From Semisulcospira habei (Eukaryota; Mollusca; Gastropoda; Semisulcospiridae), in NCBI GenBank assembly GCA_036245525.1, contig BTPG01000005.1, forward strand, positions 127,037,620 through 127,101,619: a stretch of 64,000 nucleotides of DNA. The letters run 5' to 3'. Shown here piece after piece: positions 43,077 to 53,295 of this stretch. The notes under the pieces are model-generated. The model was not told where the DNA came from. It worked only from the letters and a program-made list of their open reading frames with translations, and searched no databases. The number at the start of each line of letters is the position of its first letter. Positions within the stretch are counted from its first letter, which is position 1. The translations under genes and the position numbers were made by a program.

Positions 43077-43240
43077 CTGCAAGGATTTGAAGCGATCATA
43101 CTTGACATCAATAACACCGCATCAGGAATACTGCAAGGATTTGAAAGCGTTCATACTAGGCATCAATAACACCGCGTCAGGAATACTGCAAGGGTTTGAA
43201 AGCGACCATACTGGACATCAATAATGCCACGTCAGGACTA
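43077..43240 (+). repeat. Three tandem units of about 55 bp
   Basis: Units start CTGCAAGG at about 43077, 43131 and 43186, each with CATACT and CATCAATAA. Matching arrays lie in the inverted arm (about 40975-41125) and at 59180-59345. Confidence 0.8.
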
Positions 43241-43343
43241 CAGTTACATGCATGGACTACACGGATAACATGTCCTTATGTAAGGAATTAAATGCGACAC
43301 ACTTAGAGGAAGACACCAAGAAATGGACTGCGAATTGTAGGCC

Positions 43344-43453
43344 GGTTCCCTGATGAGTAAATCGGAGCCTGTAGTTACTAACTACGAATACCGATCGAAA
43401 CGCCCCCGAGTGCTTCACATTCTTCTGCTCGGATATTTTGAGGCGTCGGGACC
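43344..43453 (+). ncRNA. Hammerhead ribozyme-like fold, copy 2
   Basis: Stem I GGTTCC (43344-43349) pairs with GGGACC (43448-43453). Core CTGATGAG (43350-43357) and GAAA (43397-43400). Stem III ACGCC (from 43400) pairs with GGCGT (43442-43446), and cleavage is predicted after GTC at 43447. Stem II ATCGG/CCGAT encloses a further hairpin. All invariant core bases are present. Folding and cleavage are predicted only. Confidence 0.65.
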
Positions 43454-43562
43454 AGAGTGACCGGATGCATACCTGGGTGGGACCGGTCTTGCTTTTTTAC
43501 TACCAAGGGACCAGAGTGACCGGATGCATACCTGGGTGGGACCGGTCTTGCTTTTTTACCAC

Positions 43563-43880
43563 AACACACTTAGAGGAAGACACCAAGAAATGGACTGCGA
43601 ATTGTAGGCCGGTTCCCTGAGAGATAATACGTGGGGCTTCTGTGACACCCCTCCCCCAATCAATTGATTTATTCTAATTAGCACGGTAATTAAGCAAGCC
43701 CAAGTCAACAAAGACAGTCAATACCTTTATTACCTAACCATTTTAGTTCCATTCCAGAAATCATTGAAGCAACGATTTTTGATCAGCTGTCAACCCGATA
43801 TTATTAAGGCAGATACCCCACCCCACCTAAATAATTAATGCTGTCATTGACTTCTTTAAACAAAATTATTATATTACATT
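43563..43880. other. Partial third hammerhead-element copy, then unassigned AT-rich DNA
   Basis: 43563-43620 repeats 43299-43353 (CACTTAGAGGAAGACACC to GGTTCCCTGA) and breaks off within the ribozyme core. From 43625 to 43850 I recognise nothing. The AT-rich stretch just before 43885 matches the leader of gene Z in copy A. Confidence 0.45.
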
Positions 43881-43884
43881 ATAA

Positions 43885-43965
43885 AATGAATCAAGACGAA
43901 TTGCTACTTTTAAGCGATATCTGTGCTGTAGAAAACAAAGATTTAGACCCTAAAAAACAACAACA
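43885..43965 (+). pseudogene. Polinton B gene Z fragment (inverted)
   Basis: Encodes MNQDELLLLSDICAVENKDL as in copy A (36846) and stops after about 27 codons. Its orientation relative to the neighbouring copy B genes is opposite to that in copy A, so an inversion breakpoint lies near 43965. Confidence 0.6.
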
Positions 43966-44274
43966 TTGTTATCAATTACCTACATGCACTTGATAAGAAA
44001 TTTTCAAAGTTTACCTACATGCACTTGTTAACAAATTTTCAAAGTTACCTACAGATACTTGATAACAAATTTCCAAGTCACTTACAACTGCAAACTAACT
44101 TCAAAGTTATCTTCACATGTTCTTATAAGTTAGTTGTCACAAGTTCTAATAAGTGACTTAAAACAAGTTCTTACAAGTGTCTTAATATAAGTTCTTATAA
44201 GTTCTTGACCCAAGTCAACAACTTACTCGGACAGATTTCCCAAGTTACAAGGACAACAAGAAAACTTTTTTTTT

Positions 44275-44432
44275 CAGTGATAGTCTGGTGGTGGGGCAGA
44301 TGGTGTTAGATAGGCAGGCATGACATCTCTTTGTGAAGAGTATGACAAAATTAATGGATTACTAAAACCTATCGTTAATTGCTTAAAAGTCCTTGAACTT
44401 TTTTCATAGTTTCTTCTACGCCTATCTTTTTT
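44275..44432 (-). other. Small basic open frame, Polinton B
   Basis: Counterpart of 36432-36561. It encodes an Arg-rich start (DRRRRNYEKSSR) and ends APPPDYH before TGA. The PPxY motif recruits ubiquitin ligases in many viral proteins, but here the coding status itself is uncertain. The gene Y side is interrupted by the retroposon at 44446-44879. Confidence 0.3.
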
Positions 44433-44445
44433 CCTTTCTTTAAAA

Positions 44446-44757
44446 TTCCCCACCCGGGTCTGCCCTGGGGGACTTGGGTGGGGTTAGGTATTTTTTAGTT
44501 CCCAGGGTCACCCTGGTCAGCCCCACAGGGTGGGGTTTTCTCTCTATTCTGGGGCATGTGTTTCTGTCTACCCGAGGTCCATTCACCTGTATTTGCCTTT
44601 TTTAAACTCTCCCTACTGTCTGCACTGCCTGTAGCTCTTGATATTGGATGTGTGTTGCTAAATGGTCTTAGCTTTATTTAGGCCCCATGTGTTAGGTTTA
44701 TTTAATGTGTTTGACCGGCTGGCGACATACATTCAATGTTCTGTTTAGTTGGTTGTT

Positions 44758-44797
<40 letters not shown>

Positions 44798-44879
44798 CTT
44801 TTCACAAGCAGTGCAGGCACGTCCTGAGAAAGCCTTGTTGCTGTCGGGACGTTAAGCAATGTACAATCAATCAATCAAT
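44446..44879 (+). mobile_element. SINE-like retroposon with (AATC)n tail
   Basis: 434 bp inserted in the tail of gene Y, flanked by CCTTTCTTTAAAA (44433-44445 and 44880-44892). It begins CCCCACCCGGGTCTGCC, contains a poly-T run (44759-44797) and ends GACGTTAAGCAATGTACAATCAATC. A second copy is at 54085-54467. No RNA polymerase III A/B boxes were confirmed, so it may be a truncated LINE 3' end. Confidence 0.8.
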
Positions 44880-45469
44880 CCTTTCTTTAAAAAAGATTTC
44901 TTTAGCTCTTCAACGTTTACGGGTTGATTACGCATCTTATTTTGTTTTTCAGATTTCTGTTGTTTGTAATTGGCCAAATCATCCTGGACTCTCTTAAATT
45001 CGTGATCGTCAACTTTATTATCCTCTAAAGCCTTACTGATAATAAGTTTCATACTGCTCAGCTTAGCTCCAGCGAGTGTACTCAAGGCTTCATGCTTTTG
45101 CAACTTTGTATAAAATCTTTTGTTAAGGGCTTCCATACCAAAGCATGCCAGGCTTGTGGCAAGGCTAACACCTTCAATAGCATTTCCTATGACACTTCCC
45201 ACTCCCGTTGCAAACAGAGCTATACCTCCTACAGATAATCCGGCTGAAACCACACCCACGGCCATTGAAGTGTTGTGTACAGAATTGAAAACCGTTTTGT
45301 AACGTCGTTTGCACCGGGAGTATTTTGCTTGTTCTTCTTCCAAATACTTCAACGCTTCTGTAATATTCATTAAACGGAATGAGTCTGCCTGTAATGTTTT
45401 ATCTGGAACAATAGGATCAAGCGGCTCAGGCGATATTTGCGGATACAGTGGTGGCATTTTTTGTGGCAA
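44867..45469 (-). CDS. Polinton B protein Y, C-terminus altered by retroposon
   Basis: 200-residue open frame, closely similar to 35853-36437 of copy A but with an intact N-terminus (MPQKMPPLYPQ). Helical start, Gly/Ala/Val-rich hydrophobic stretch (about 68-110), then a coiled coil with KALEDNKVDDHEFKRVQDDL. The last few codons come from the (AATC)n retroposon tail. Role unknown; candidate membrane-active virion protein. Confidence 0.55.
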   Translation of the reverse strand: MPQKMPPLYPQISPEPLDPIVPDKTLQADSFRLMNITEALKYLEEEQAKYSRCKRRYKTVFNSVHNTSMAVGVVSAGLSVGGIALFATGVGSVIGNAIEGVSLATSLACFGMEALNKRFYTKLQKHEALSTLAGAKLSSMKLIISKALEDNKVDDHEFKRVQDDLANYKQQKSEKQNKMRNQPVNVEELKKSFLKKGLID

Positions 45470-45481
45470 ATATTTTTTTTA

Positions 45482-46353
45482 TTAATCTTCTAATTTATTT
45501 TGCAACTCTTCAAAGGTATACAATTTGCTAGCGTAATAAAATGAAACAAGATCTATGTGTTCCAGGCTTATGAAACTTAGATAAACTAGAGTTGTTTTAT
45601 CAATCACTACCTTAACAGCAGGGATACTACTCGAAACTTCAAAATCTGTATTGATTTTTCTAATAGCAATAACAACCTTTGTTGACTCTGCTACTGTGCT
45701 ATCCCACGAAAGTTTGATTCCCTGCACGATATCTGCTTCTTTCACAGCTTCCACAGATCTCATGAGAATTTCAAAAACTATTGTCGCATCTCTCTCTATA
45801 GTAACATTTGTTGGTACGAACGAAATAGAAGTATCTGTCCTACCTTTCCTATTTGTAAGAAGATACATTCGTTTCCCATACTCTTGAAGTTTTAGTTTTT
45901 CTCTGCTATTGGTTTCGGAATAGCTTGGCACAAGACTTACAAGCGTTGGCTCAGAGTTAACAACTTTTCTAAATACTAAGGCACCTTCATCAGTAAAATA
46001 AACATAAGGACTGATGAAAACAAACTTTATGTCCCATACAATGGGAATAGGTGCAAGCGGAACAGGTGTAGGAATAATTACCCACTTATTAGCCACATGT
46101 TTTAAGCTGTAGAGCACATTACTTACAGGAGTAGGAACAGTAACATCACGAAGTTGACTAAGTTTAGGAAACGCGCCATCTTTTACATCTTCAATTGCCT
46201 TTTGTTTGTACAATCCAACGGAACAAGTTCAAGGCCATACACCTCTCCTATTTCACCTTCTTTATCAAAATCTTGCCGGTCAGCCAAATCTTTCAACTCT
46301 ATTGATGGACACGCAACTGGAATAATTCTCGGCTTTGGACCAAGACCGCTCAT
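45482..46353 (-). pseudogene. Polinton B structural-type protein X (frameshift)
   Basis: Starts at ATG 46353 (MSGLGPKPRIIPVACPS). A one-base deletion near 46225 shifts the frame; the rest (46213-45482, 243 codons) is open. Compared with copy A it lacks the TGA and the T-run shift, so the two copies decayed separately. Function unrecognised. It lies between gene Y and the penton-like gene, all on the minus strand. Confidence 0.5.
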
Positions 46354-46378
46354 TTTTATAAAACAAAAATAAAATTTA

Positions 46379-47054
46379 TTTCACTTCCAACACAACATAA
46401 AAATCATGCATGACAACTGGTTTGTCATCCTGGTTAGTTACAGATAAGCACAATAATTCAAAGAAACTGGAGCCCAATTTTTTAAACTGTGAATTAGGAA
46501 ATCTAACAACTACATTTTCACAATATGGGGCAGTTCCAATCGACACACATTTCAACAAAGTCGAAGGCTTTCCATTGTGAAGATTATCAGTAGTGCTTAA
46601 TTCTTTCAAATGAACATTTAGCATTGTGTGTACTGACAAATGAACATGATATCTGCCAGTTATTCTTGTTTTTTTTGGTGACAGTAGACGTCCATCTGAT
46701 TGTGACCAATCTTCATCTGGATGTGTTATTTTTTTACCTAAAAAACCAAGTAATAATAAAAGACTAATTGATAAAGAAAACTGACCACTTTTCGGAAAAT
46801 CAATTGTAACAAGTAAATTAGCTGGGTTTAAAGTTGCTTTAATTTTAAATTAATTTTGAAGCCATTCAGCTAAAATACAAAAGTCATAATACCAAGAGTT
46901 CCACAAAATAATTTTTATCATCCGTTACATTAAACCATTTTACTGTATAGAACATTTCATGGATAGCTACAGCCTTGCTACCATCACGATTATCAATCCC
47001 ATTAGTTAACCACACTGGTTTGCTCGTGTCAAGATTTGTTAAGGTAATAAACAT
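46379..47054 (-). pseudogene. Polinton B penton-like protein (degenerate)
   Basis: N-terminus MFITLTNLDTSKPVWLTNG and MFYTVKWFNV are present. A deletion after NVTDD, a stop near 46850 and frame changes follow before the C-terminal open part (LSVHTMLNVHLKEL to FYVVLEVK). It gives the start that copy A lost. Its start codon lies 12 bp from that of gene W on the other strand, so the two genes diverge from a minimal gap. Confidence 0.5.
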
Positions 47055-47066
47055 TTTTATTATCAC

Positions 47067-48335
47067 ATGGAATTTAAATCACCAACCATTACCACAATAA
47101 ACGCATTTCAATTTAACGTGAATGCCAAATACAATGTCGCATCAACTTATGAACAGAAAATAATTCAACTAAATCAACTCGACATAGCTGTAAGCGAACA
47201 AGATTTATTTCAAGTCAAAGTACCCAACCCTTTTGATAATTACCTAAACCCTCCAATAACAGACGATGCTACTGCAAGAAAGTGGTCTTCAAGTACACTA
47301 CAGATGTTTCAAAACCAACTCAACTTTGCTATACTGTGTAGTACTACAGGATGCGGCATTTCTTTTACAGACCATTTGAATCACCCAAACAAACTGATTA
47401 AGTCTATGTATCGTTTCCACACTTATTACCAGCTTAGACGTATACTGTCAGAACTGCATACACCATTACCCACTGAATCCAGTTTCAACAGGTATAACAA
47501 CCCCATGGATATGAAAGTGTTTGAACGGATTTGTAATGAGTTTAACATCAGCCCCCGGTATGACTTCACACAAAAACTTGATGATCAACACGGCAGCGGT
47601 ACACTGTATTATGCTATAAGTCACAGACAATACCCTCAAGATTACTGGCCTCCCTACTCTTCATTTTCTTCAAAATCACAAGTCTGGTTAGGCTCGATAG
47701 AACAGAAACAGTCTAATGCCTGGACCACATTTGTCTTAGATAAGAGTGAAGGGTTTACACAAGCAGGAGTCGAACGCATTAATGAGTCTATCAGAACATA
47801 TGTCTGGTGTTTACTAGGTGCACAATCATTAACCAAATCAAATATTTTGAATGGAAGTGAAAAGTTTGGCGCACAAAAACAGTTTTTATCGAACTTGGAA
47901 GACTCGATCAACTCAACAGTAGATCTCCCATCAAGCATACAGTGTTATCAGGACGTTCTCAGATATGCTAGATCAAAAGTTGACTTTGTAGTTGGCATCG
48001 GGTTATACATGTTGCCTTCTGATCTTCAACTCCAAATGGGGACAATAACAAATTATAATAATGAAATAATTGTTGCTGGGAGTGATCAGAAATTAGGCCT
48101 CAATAAATCTGTAAATTTAGGAGGAACCACTGCGCCTATACAGATGTTAAAACCAATACAGGCGGTTACTTCCCCTGCTCCAACACCCATACAACCATTA
48201 ACGCTAGTAACGTCAGTAACGCCAGTAACACCCCAAACATCATCACCAACGCCTGTCACACATGAGTCAGAAAGAACTGCATTGACAATAGGATTAACAG
48301 GATTAGGTATATTACTTCTTTACCTGTTTCATTAA
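47067..48335 (+). CDS. Polinton B protein W, conserved 422-residue protein, intact
   Basis: Complete frame starting MEFKSPTITTINAFQFNVNA. Folded part about 1-340, with NPPITDDATARKWSSSTLQM, FAILCSTTGCGISFTDHL, MYRFHTYYQLRRIL, FVLDKSEGFTQAGVERIN and QKQFLSNLEDSINS. A Pro/Thr-rich linker follows (about 350-400), then a C-terminal membrane helix (LTIGLTGLGILLLYLF). I recall the same conserved blocks in Polinton-like elements of cnidarians and other invertebrates, always next to capsid genes, with no known function. The C-terminal anchor suggests a virion or envelope-associated protein. It is one of the few undamaged genes; copy A lost it. Confidence 0.6.
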   Translation: MEFKSPTITTINAFQFNVNAKYNVASTYEQKIIQLNQLDIAVSEQDLFQVKVPNPFDNYLNPPITDDATARKWSSSTLQMFQNQLNFAILCSTTGCGISFTDHLNHPNKLIKSMYRFHTYYQLRRILSELHTPLPTESSFNRYNNPMDMKVFERICNEFNISPRYDFTQKLDDQHGSGTLYYAISHRQYPQDYWPPYSSFSSKSQVWLGSIEQKQSNAWTTFVLDKSEGFTQAGVERINESIRTYVWCLLGAQSLTKSNILNGSEKFGAQKQFLSNLEDSINSTVDLPSSIQCYQDVLRYARSKVDFVVGIGLYMLPSDLQLQMGTITNYNNEIIVAGSDQKLGLNKSVNLGGTTAPIQMLKPIQAVTSPAPTPIQPLTLVTSVTPVTPQTSSPTPVTHESERTALTIGLTGLGILLLYLFH

Positions 48336-48509
48336 ATAACCTACCATTAACCCTCCTGTTACTAAAAAGACCCACACATTTTCTGCCATAAACCCCACTA
48401 CCTTCGCCGCTGTACTAATAAGCCAACTGAAAACTGTGCCTAAAATACCGGGTAATGAATCCATTGCTTTCAGAGCCAATTTCTTAAGCAGGTCTGAAAT
48501 ATGAGACAA
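48312..48509 (-). CDS. Polinton B small membrane protein (65 residues)
   Basis: Amphipathic N-terminus (SHISDLLKKLALKAMDSL) followed by two hydrophobic stretches (ILGTVFSWLISTAAKVVGF and VWVFLVTGGLMVGYLM), ending KQVKK. Overlaps the end of gene W on the opposite strand by 24 bp. Intact but short. Function unknown. Confidence 0.45.
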   Translation of the reverse strand: MSHISDLLKKLALKAMDSLPGILGTVFSWLISTAAKVVGFMAENVWVFLVTGGLMVGYLMKQVKK

Positions 48510-48517
48510 TTGTTTCT

Positions 48518-49516
48518 TTACCCATCTTTTGGGTCTGATGGAACTGGAGGAGCTGGAGTGGTCGGACCGCTACCCCCTGGTCCTCCCATTACAGCTAACA
48601 CAACAGTACTTATAATAAATCCCAGAGCAGTAATTAAACTTGCAATGGTGATACCCTGCTCTCTGAAAAGTGTTTTCAATCTCTCAGCCAAAGTTGTGTC
48701 TTCGTGAAGTATTTTCTGAATAGTTTCTCTAATTCTGTTAATTTGTGATTTCAGTTTTTCTTTTCCAATTTCAATCACTTCTAGTCGCGCTGATCTTTCT
48801 ATCTGCAAATCATTTAATCTGTGTTGTATTCTTTCTTTCATTTCTGTGTCATAATTCCCATTGTCAGCTGTAGCTAATTTTTCTTTTTCTTTTTCAATGT
48901 GTTTATCAAGCTCGCCTAGTTTGGCTACATTATTCACAAGCTCACCTCTGATTGACTGCAGTGTTTTATCCAAGCCCATAATTTCCCGCATTGTCAAAGG
49001 AGAGTCACCAATTGTTTTCATAGCCTCATTTATTTGCCCTTCTGTAAATGAAGTTTCTTGTATTACCTTGTCTGCTATTTCTGGCAGTCTTGTTACTTCA
49101 GTCATTTCAATTTCTTGACCAGTTGGCAATCTTGTTTGTACGTCATGAAGAGCACTAGCAAGTCTAGGCGGTAACTGTTTATCTCCAATACCAAGTTGAC
49201 GCAAGGCGCCAACACCACCTTCATTTTTGATTGTACTTAAAGCTCTAAACTTGCTGGGGTCTCTTTTGTTAGTCAATTGTACTTTTCCTTTGTCAACAGT
49301 GTTTAAATATAAATGACCTTTTTCATATTCAAACTGATTAGGATCTATTTCATCTGGGCGGTCACCAACACTATCATAAAACGAGTTCACTTTTCTTAGT
49401 AAAACTTCGCGGTTCCCTCTACTTATAATATCCATTGAACTATTAACTGTTGCACCAGCATCATAGTTATTCATGGCATCCATTTCAATATCATGACCAA
49501 ATCCTCCTGCTGCCAT
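48518..49516 (-). CDS. Polinton B coiled-coil protein with C-terminal membrane segment
   Basis: Intact 332-residue frame starting MAAGGFGHDIEMDAM. A loosely structured N-terminal third contains EYEKGHLYLNTVDKGKVQL. A long coiled coil spans about 190-275, then LAERLKTLFREQGITIASLI leads into a hydrophobic segment (about 295-312) and a Gly/Pro-rich tail (GGPGGSGPTTPAPPVP). I recall the LFREQGITIAS-hydrophobic-GGGG ending in Polinton-like proteins of several invertebrates. Probably a structural protein; unknown role. Confidence 0.55.
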   Translation of the reverse strand: MAAGGFGHDIEMDAMNNYDAGATVNSSMDIISRGNREVLLRKVNSFYDSVGDRPDEIDPNQFEYEKGHLYLNTVDKGKVQLTNKRDPSKFRALSTIKNEGGVGALRQLGIGDKQLPPRLASALHDVQTRLPTGQEIEMTEVTRLPEIADKVIQETSFTEGQINEAMKTIGDSPLTMREIMGLDKTLQSIRGELVNNVAKLGELDKHIEKEKEKLATADNGNYDTEMKERIQHRLNDLQIERSARLEVIEIGKEKLKSQINRIRETIQKILHEDTTLAERLKTLFREQGITIASLITALGFIISTVVLAVMGGPGGSGPTTPAPPVPSDPKDG

Positions 49517-49556
49517 TGTTTTATTAATTTAATTTTTTTTATTGTGCATAATAAAA

Positions 49557-50835
49557 ATGACACAGTCCTACAGATCAAAGTTAGACCCATACAGAAAACT
49601 ACGTGAGCCTCTTGGTGTTAAGGGCATTAGACAATCAATCGTTATCACTAACAACCCTAGCACCATAGACCAGAACCAAACCCTTACTGTCAAGTTTCCT
49701 AACCTAGGCCCCAGTGACGTTATTGTTCCTGGTACTGCACGCCTTGCATTTAATATCAAACTTTTATCAGACACAGACGACAAAAGAACACTAGTTAACA
49801 ATCTAGGTAGAGCAATTATTAAGAATATTAAAGTTAAACTTGAAGGACAGGAAGTGTTTAGTCTTGACTATGCTGATGTGTTTTACTGCTACAAAGATTT
49901 GTGGCTTACAAAAAAAGAACGAGAGGATAGTATTTATCAAGGCATACAGTCAGATAGCATTATAAAAATTTGAATAAATGCAAGTGATAAAACAACAGAA
50001 GCCAAGGACGTTATAGTGGCAGAAACATATGGAACCAGATTTTGCATTCCACTTGAATTTGAAATCCTAGCAGGGCATTCGCCTTATTACCAAGGAGCAC
50101 TAAATGACCGCCTGAGTTTCGAACTAATCTTTAATGACTACTCCAAAGTTATCAAATCAACGGATCTCAATGCGTCATACAAGATCTCTAACATTTCTTT
50201 GGAATATGAGATTGTCACACATACTGAACTAGCCAGACTCGTTCAAAATCAGTACCAGTCAAGACTTCCAATTTATTATGATCGAGTGATTAGACACAGT
50301 TTAATCAATAAAGACAAAAGCGACCCGATGTGGAACATAAACTTGAACATGCCTGCTAGGTCACTGAAAGGCATTCTTATGTTATTTGTTGAACCAAAAA
50401 GTCCTTACCAAGGAGATTCAGAAAAATTTTACAATCCAAAGATTACACATTTATCCTGTACAATCGAAGGCCGCCCTAACCAAGTTTTTTCGTCGGGAAT
50501 GCAGGGATATCAGCACTATGATGAGATCACAAAGTATTTTGCAGGGGGGAGACTTAGAGAAAAATCGGCAAACATAGCATGTAAAGATCTGCATATATAT
50601 GACGTAAGAATCGGTGAATACCTGACAGACAAGTACACACTGTGGCTAGATCTGCGTTCTACGGACGATAATTTCCTTCATGGCTCTGGCCGTACTATCG
50701 AAAACGGTAGTGATGGAATCTCAATTCAAATACAGAAAAAAATGAAAAAGCTGAAGCAATAAATATATATTTGTATCTGATTTATGATGCGCAACTAAAC
50801 ATTTCTGAGTGCCGACTAAGTGCTCACATATATTA
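49557..50835 (+). pseudogene. Polinton B major capsid protein (double jelly-roll candidate), stop plus frameshift
   Basis: Starts MTQSYRSKLDPYRKLREPLG. The first part is beta-rich (VKFPNLGPSDVIVPGTARLA, NIKVKLEGQEVF, YADVFYCYKDLWL). An in-frame TGA lies at 49971-49973. The frame reopens with FCIPLEFEILAGHSPYY, YDRVIRHSLIN, ARSLKGILMLFVE and FYNPKITHLSCTIEG. An A-run frameshift near 50740 displaces the last 25 codons. Full length is about 425 residues, short for Polinton capsids but in range for adintovirus-type hexons. Capsid identity is inferred from the conserved FYNPKI/QGYQHYDEITKYF pattern. Confidence 0.6.
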
Positions 50836-51069
50836 AAAGTATTCACTTACCTTTTCAGGGTTGTTTCGGCTTAGTTTTAGCCTCGTCAGAAAGGTCTTTA
50901 ACCTTTGACAACCCATTTTGGATGAACAATTTCCGTGGTCTTCTAACTGCACCAAACCACAAAATCCAAACGTGTTAGCTCTCAAGTGTAATTTGCGTTT
51001 GTATGTTTTTGTTGGGCTGGCGGTGCATCCTACAGAAAAAACACATGTTAGAAAAAAACACATACACAC
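50833..51069 (-). other. Small Cys-containing open frame near the Polinton B end
   Basis: 78-codon minus-strand frame. The part KRKLHLRANTFGFCGLVQ to SSKMGCQRLKTFLTRLK is basic with three cysteines; the first codons are repeat-derived. It overlaps the tandem repeat at 51026-51244. Coding status uncertain. Confidence 0.25.
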
Positions 51070-51244
51070 AGCACTCCCGGACTAAGTAACAAAACTTATA
51101 CTGTGTGTATGTGTTTCCCAACACATATTCGGCTGTCAGTACATCCTAGAGAAAAAACACATGTTAGAAAAAAACACATACACGCAGCACTCCCGGGGCT
51201 AAGTCACAAAACTTATACTGTGTGTATGTGTTTCCCAACACATG
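51026..51244. repeat. Tandem duplication, about 117-bp unit x 2
   Basis: Units at 51026-51126 and 51143-51244 share GAAAAAACACATGTTAG, GCAGCACTCCCGG and ATACTGTGTGTATGTGTT. Part of the Polinton B terminal region. Confidence 0.85.
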
Positions 51245-51350
51245 ACTGCTATGGTAAAAAAGTATGATGTATCAAATTTGCTTGTATCAACATAACCCTG
51301 AGAGCCTGTATATTAGCTTACATCACGGTTTTCACTAAGCGTTTTAACAC

Positions 51351-51810
51351 TCACTTTTGCTCATTGCTTCCACTTTGCTTTTGCATTTTTAGTCTCATTT
51401 CCTTCATAGACGCAACTAGGCTTGAAAATAAGGAATCATTTTCTAATTCTGTTATTTTTTCTTTGAGATTTTTTGCTTTTTTTTCATTCAGTTGTATATC
51501 TCTCTCTTTCAATCTGATCTTTTGATCACATCGAATTTTATCTTTTTCAATTTTTTCTTTTTTTTTGTTTTAGTGCGCCATACTCTATCATCTCATTGTT
51601 GAACTCCTCCTTATTACCTTCATCTTCGTACCTAATCAAGAAAGTCATAGACTTCTCAATCACATTTTCAATATCACATAAACTTTTTTCTAAATCCTGT
51701 GCTTTATCCTTCAGTAGTTGCAATGCTTGTCTGAAAAGACTGTCTTTTCTTTCACAAGTGTTAAACCGCTTTTTGAAAAGACCGCATCGCTTGATAATGT
51801 TTTGTGCCAT
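51351..51810 (-). pseudogene. Polinton B end-proximal coiled-coil protein (frameshift)
   Basis: Starts MAQNIIKRCGLFKKRF. About 150 codons, almost entirely charged coiled coil, interrupted by a frameshift in an A-rich run near 51555. The second part (KDKIRCDQKIRLKERDIQLN to QKQSGSNEQK) ends at 51351. No equivalent was seen in copy A. A role in element expression or packaging cannot be assigned. Confidence 0.4.
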
Positions 51811-51899
51811 GGTTTTGCCGGTGCCTTGTTAGGAGTTGTGTTTTATCTTGAAAGCCCTAGGTACCGATTGGATAAAATATTTTAAGCCAATAAAAATAA

Positions 51900-52440
51900 G
51901 CTAATGTAAGAGTTGGCAAATCACGCGACAGGGTAATGATGACTACGCAAAGCTTGAGCATAAAGGCCTATTGTTCACTGAGAATAAAAAGGTAACCGTT
52001 TCACTACCGATTTCAACCTTCCTGGTCATGAAAGGGACACAATCTAGTAAAATCACTCACACCGCAAGCCTTATAATAATGACTACGTAAAGCTTGTCTG
52101 GTTTTATTTTCTCCCTGCTCTGGTTGGGTAAACAAGGCAATAAAACGCACGCAACACAAATGTCCGTGATCTGGTTTCAAACTAATGTATCACGCGACAA
52201 GGCTAATAAAAACTGAATGAAAGGCTGATTGTTAAGGTTCGTCACACACTGAGCATAAACAGGAAACCGTTTCACAACCGATTTTCAAGCACAACTTCCT
52301 GGTCATGAAAGGGATGCAATCTAGTAAACTCACAATGACTACACAAAAGCTTGTCTGGTTTTTATTCTCTACCTACTCTGGTCAGGTTATGATGGCAATA
52401 AACTGCACGCAACAGGGATCCGGTTTCAAACTAACCACTC
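51900..52440. repeat. Polinton B subterminal tandem repeat, about 290-bp unit x 2
   Basis: Units around 51925-52200 and 52205-52440 share GAAAGG(C/-)CTATTGTT-like starts, AACCGTTTCAC, TTCCTGGTCATGAAAGGGA, CAATCTAGTAAA and AAGCTTGTCTGG. Copy A has a single unit (about 31020-31250, reverse complement). Subterminal repeats are common in Polintons. Confidence 0.7.
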
Positions 52441-53295
52441 ACATCCAATTTTCTCCTCGCGTGATCTAAAAACACTCGTAAAACAGGCGGGTGTATAGTG
52501 ACTTGAATAACTTAGGTCTCTCGCTGAGAGTAGAGTTGTGGGTTTTGTCTTTTATTTTTAATGCTTCCCAGTCATGATGTGCTGATGAGTGTAGTGAAAA
52601 CTTTTTCTCCACACAGACGTCGAAAGAAAAATTCTCCACACAACTCCTCACTTTGGGAGTTTATTTTATTTACAAACGACGTGGTGCTCCATATTCGGAA
52701 GAAAACCTATATTCAAAATTTGTGTCACAAAACAAATCTGACATAGTGGCTTAGTGACATAAATTTGAAGCGTTGACACAGAACGGAATAATTTGACCAG
52801 CCCTGAAAATGGCGAGTAATTTACTCGCCATGGCGAGTGAATTTTTTATTTGGCGAGTAAAAAAAAATACTCACTCGCCAAATGCAAGTGCGCTCGAGCG
52901 TTTTTCAATCCAACGGCTAACCGCCAGCCGAACATCAGGTACGCCGGCGCGTGACCTGACCGCACCGCGAGTCGCCTAACATCACTTTGCGGCAGTAGCC
53001 TAACACGTCACTCGAACTGTGCGTACCATAACCAGTGGTCGGTGACAGTCGTTCTATTTTTAGTGACGAATTGGTTCGTTTAGCGGCTCGCTCAGTCGCG
53101 GCTGCGTTCAGAATCGACCCGACGCCGGCGTCCGTGCGAGTGTAACACGGCGGGCAAACTGTTAGTTTATGTGTGGTGTCATCATGTTATTACAAAGTGC
53201 GCGCTACATGTTGAACGCGTTACTTGCTGTGACGTCACCGTACATACTATTATGGGATACGGCATCGTGAGTTTCGCTTTCGATCTAGAACGAAG

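Larger units (their letters stand above)
40645..43562. mobile_element. Hammerhead-bearing retroelement pair: full unit (minus) joined to 5'-truncated unit (plus)
   Basis: 40645-41833 is the reverse complement of 42378-43562 (arms about 1.18 kb, few differences), with a 544-bp spacer. The spacer sequence (with its 33-bp repeats) continues only the minus-strand unit, and the single-unit copy at about 57425-59604 matches 40645-42370. So this is one longer unit on the minus strand fused head to head to a truncated unit on the plus strand. Both outer ends read GTGGTAAAAAAGCAAGACC inwards and each carries a hammerhead-like fold. A truncated inverted partner is typical of Penelope-like elements; retrozyme-like elements are the alternative. 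No open frame for reverse transcriptase is present here. Confidence 0.6.

Noticed and set aside
40645..43562. Large palindrome dismissed as an assembly artefact
   Set aside because: Arms differ at several bases, the spacer is unique to one arm, and independent copies at 55426 and 57425 confirm the unit; an artefact remains possible but is not the simplest view.
48861..49118. Plus-strand Ser-rich frame opposite the coiled-coil gene
   Set aside because: It is an antisense shadow of the intact minus-strand protein 48518-49516.
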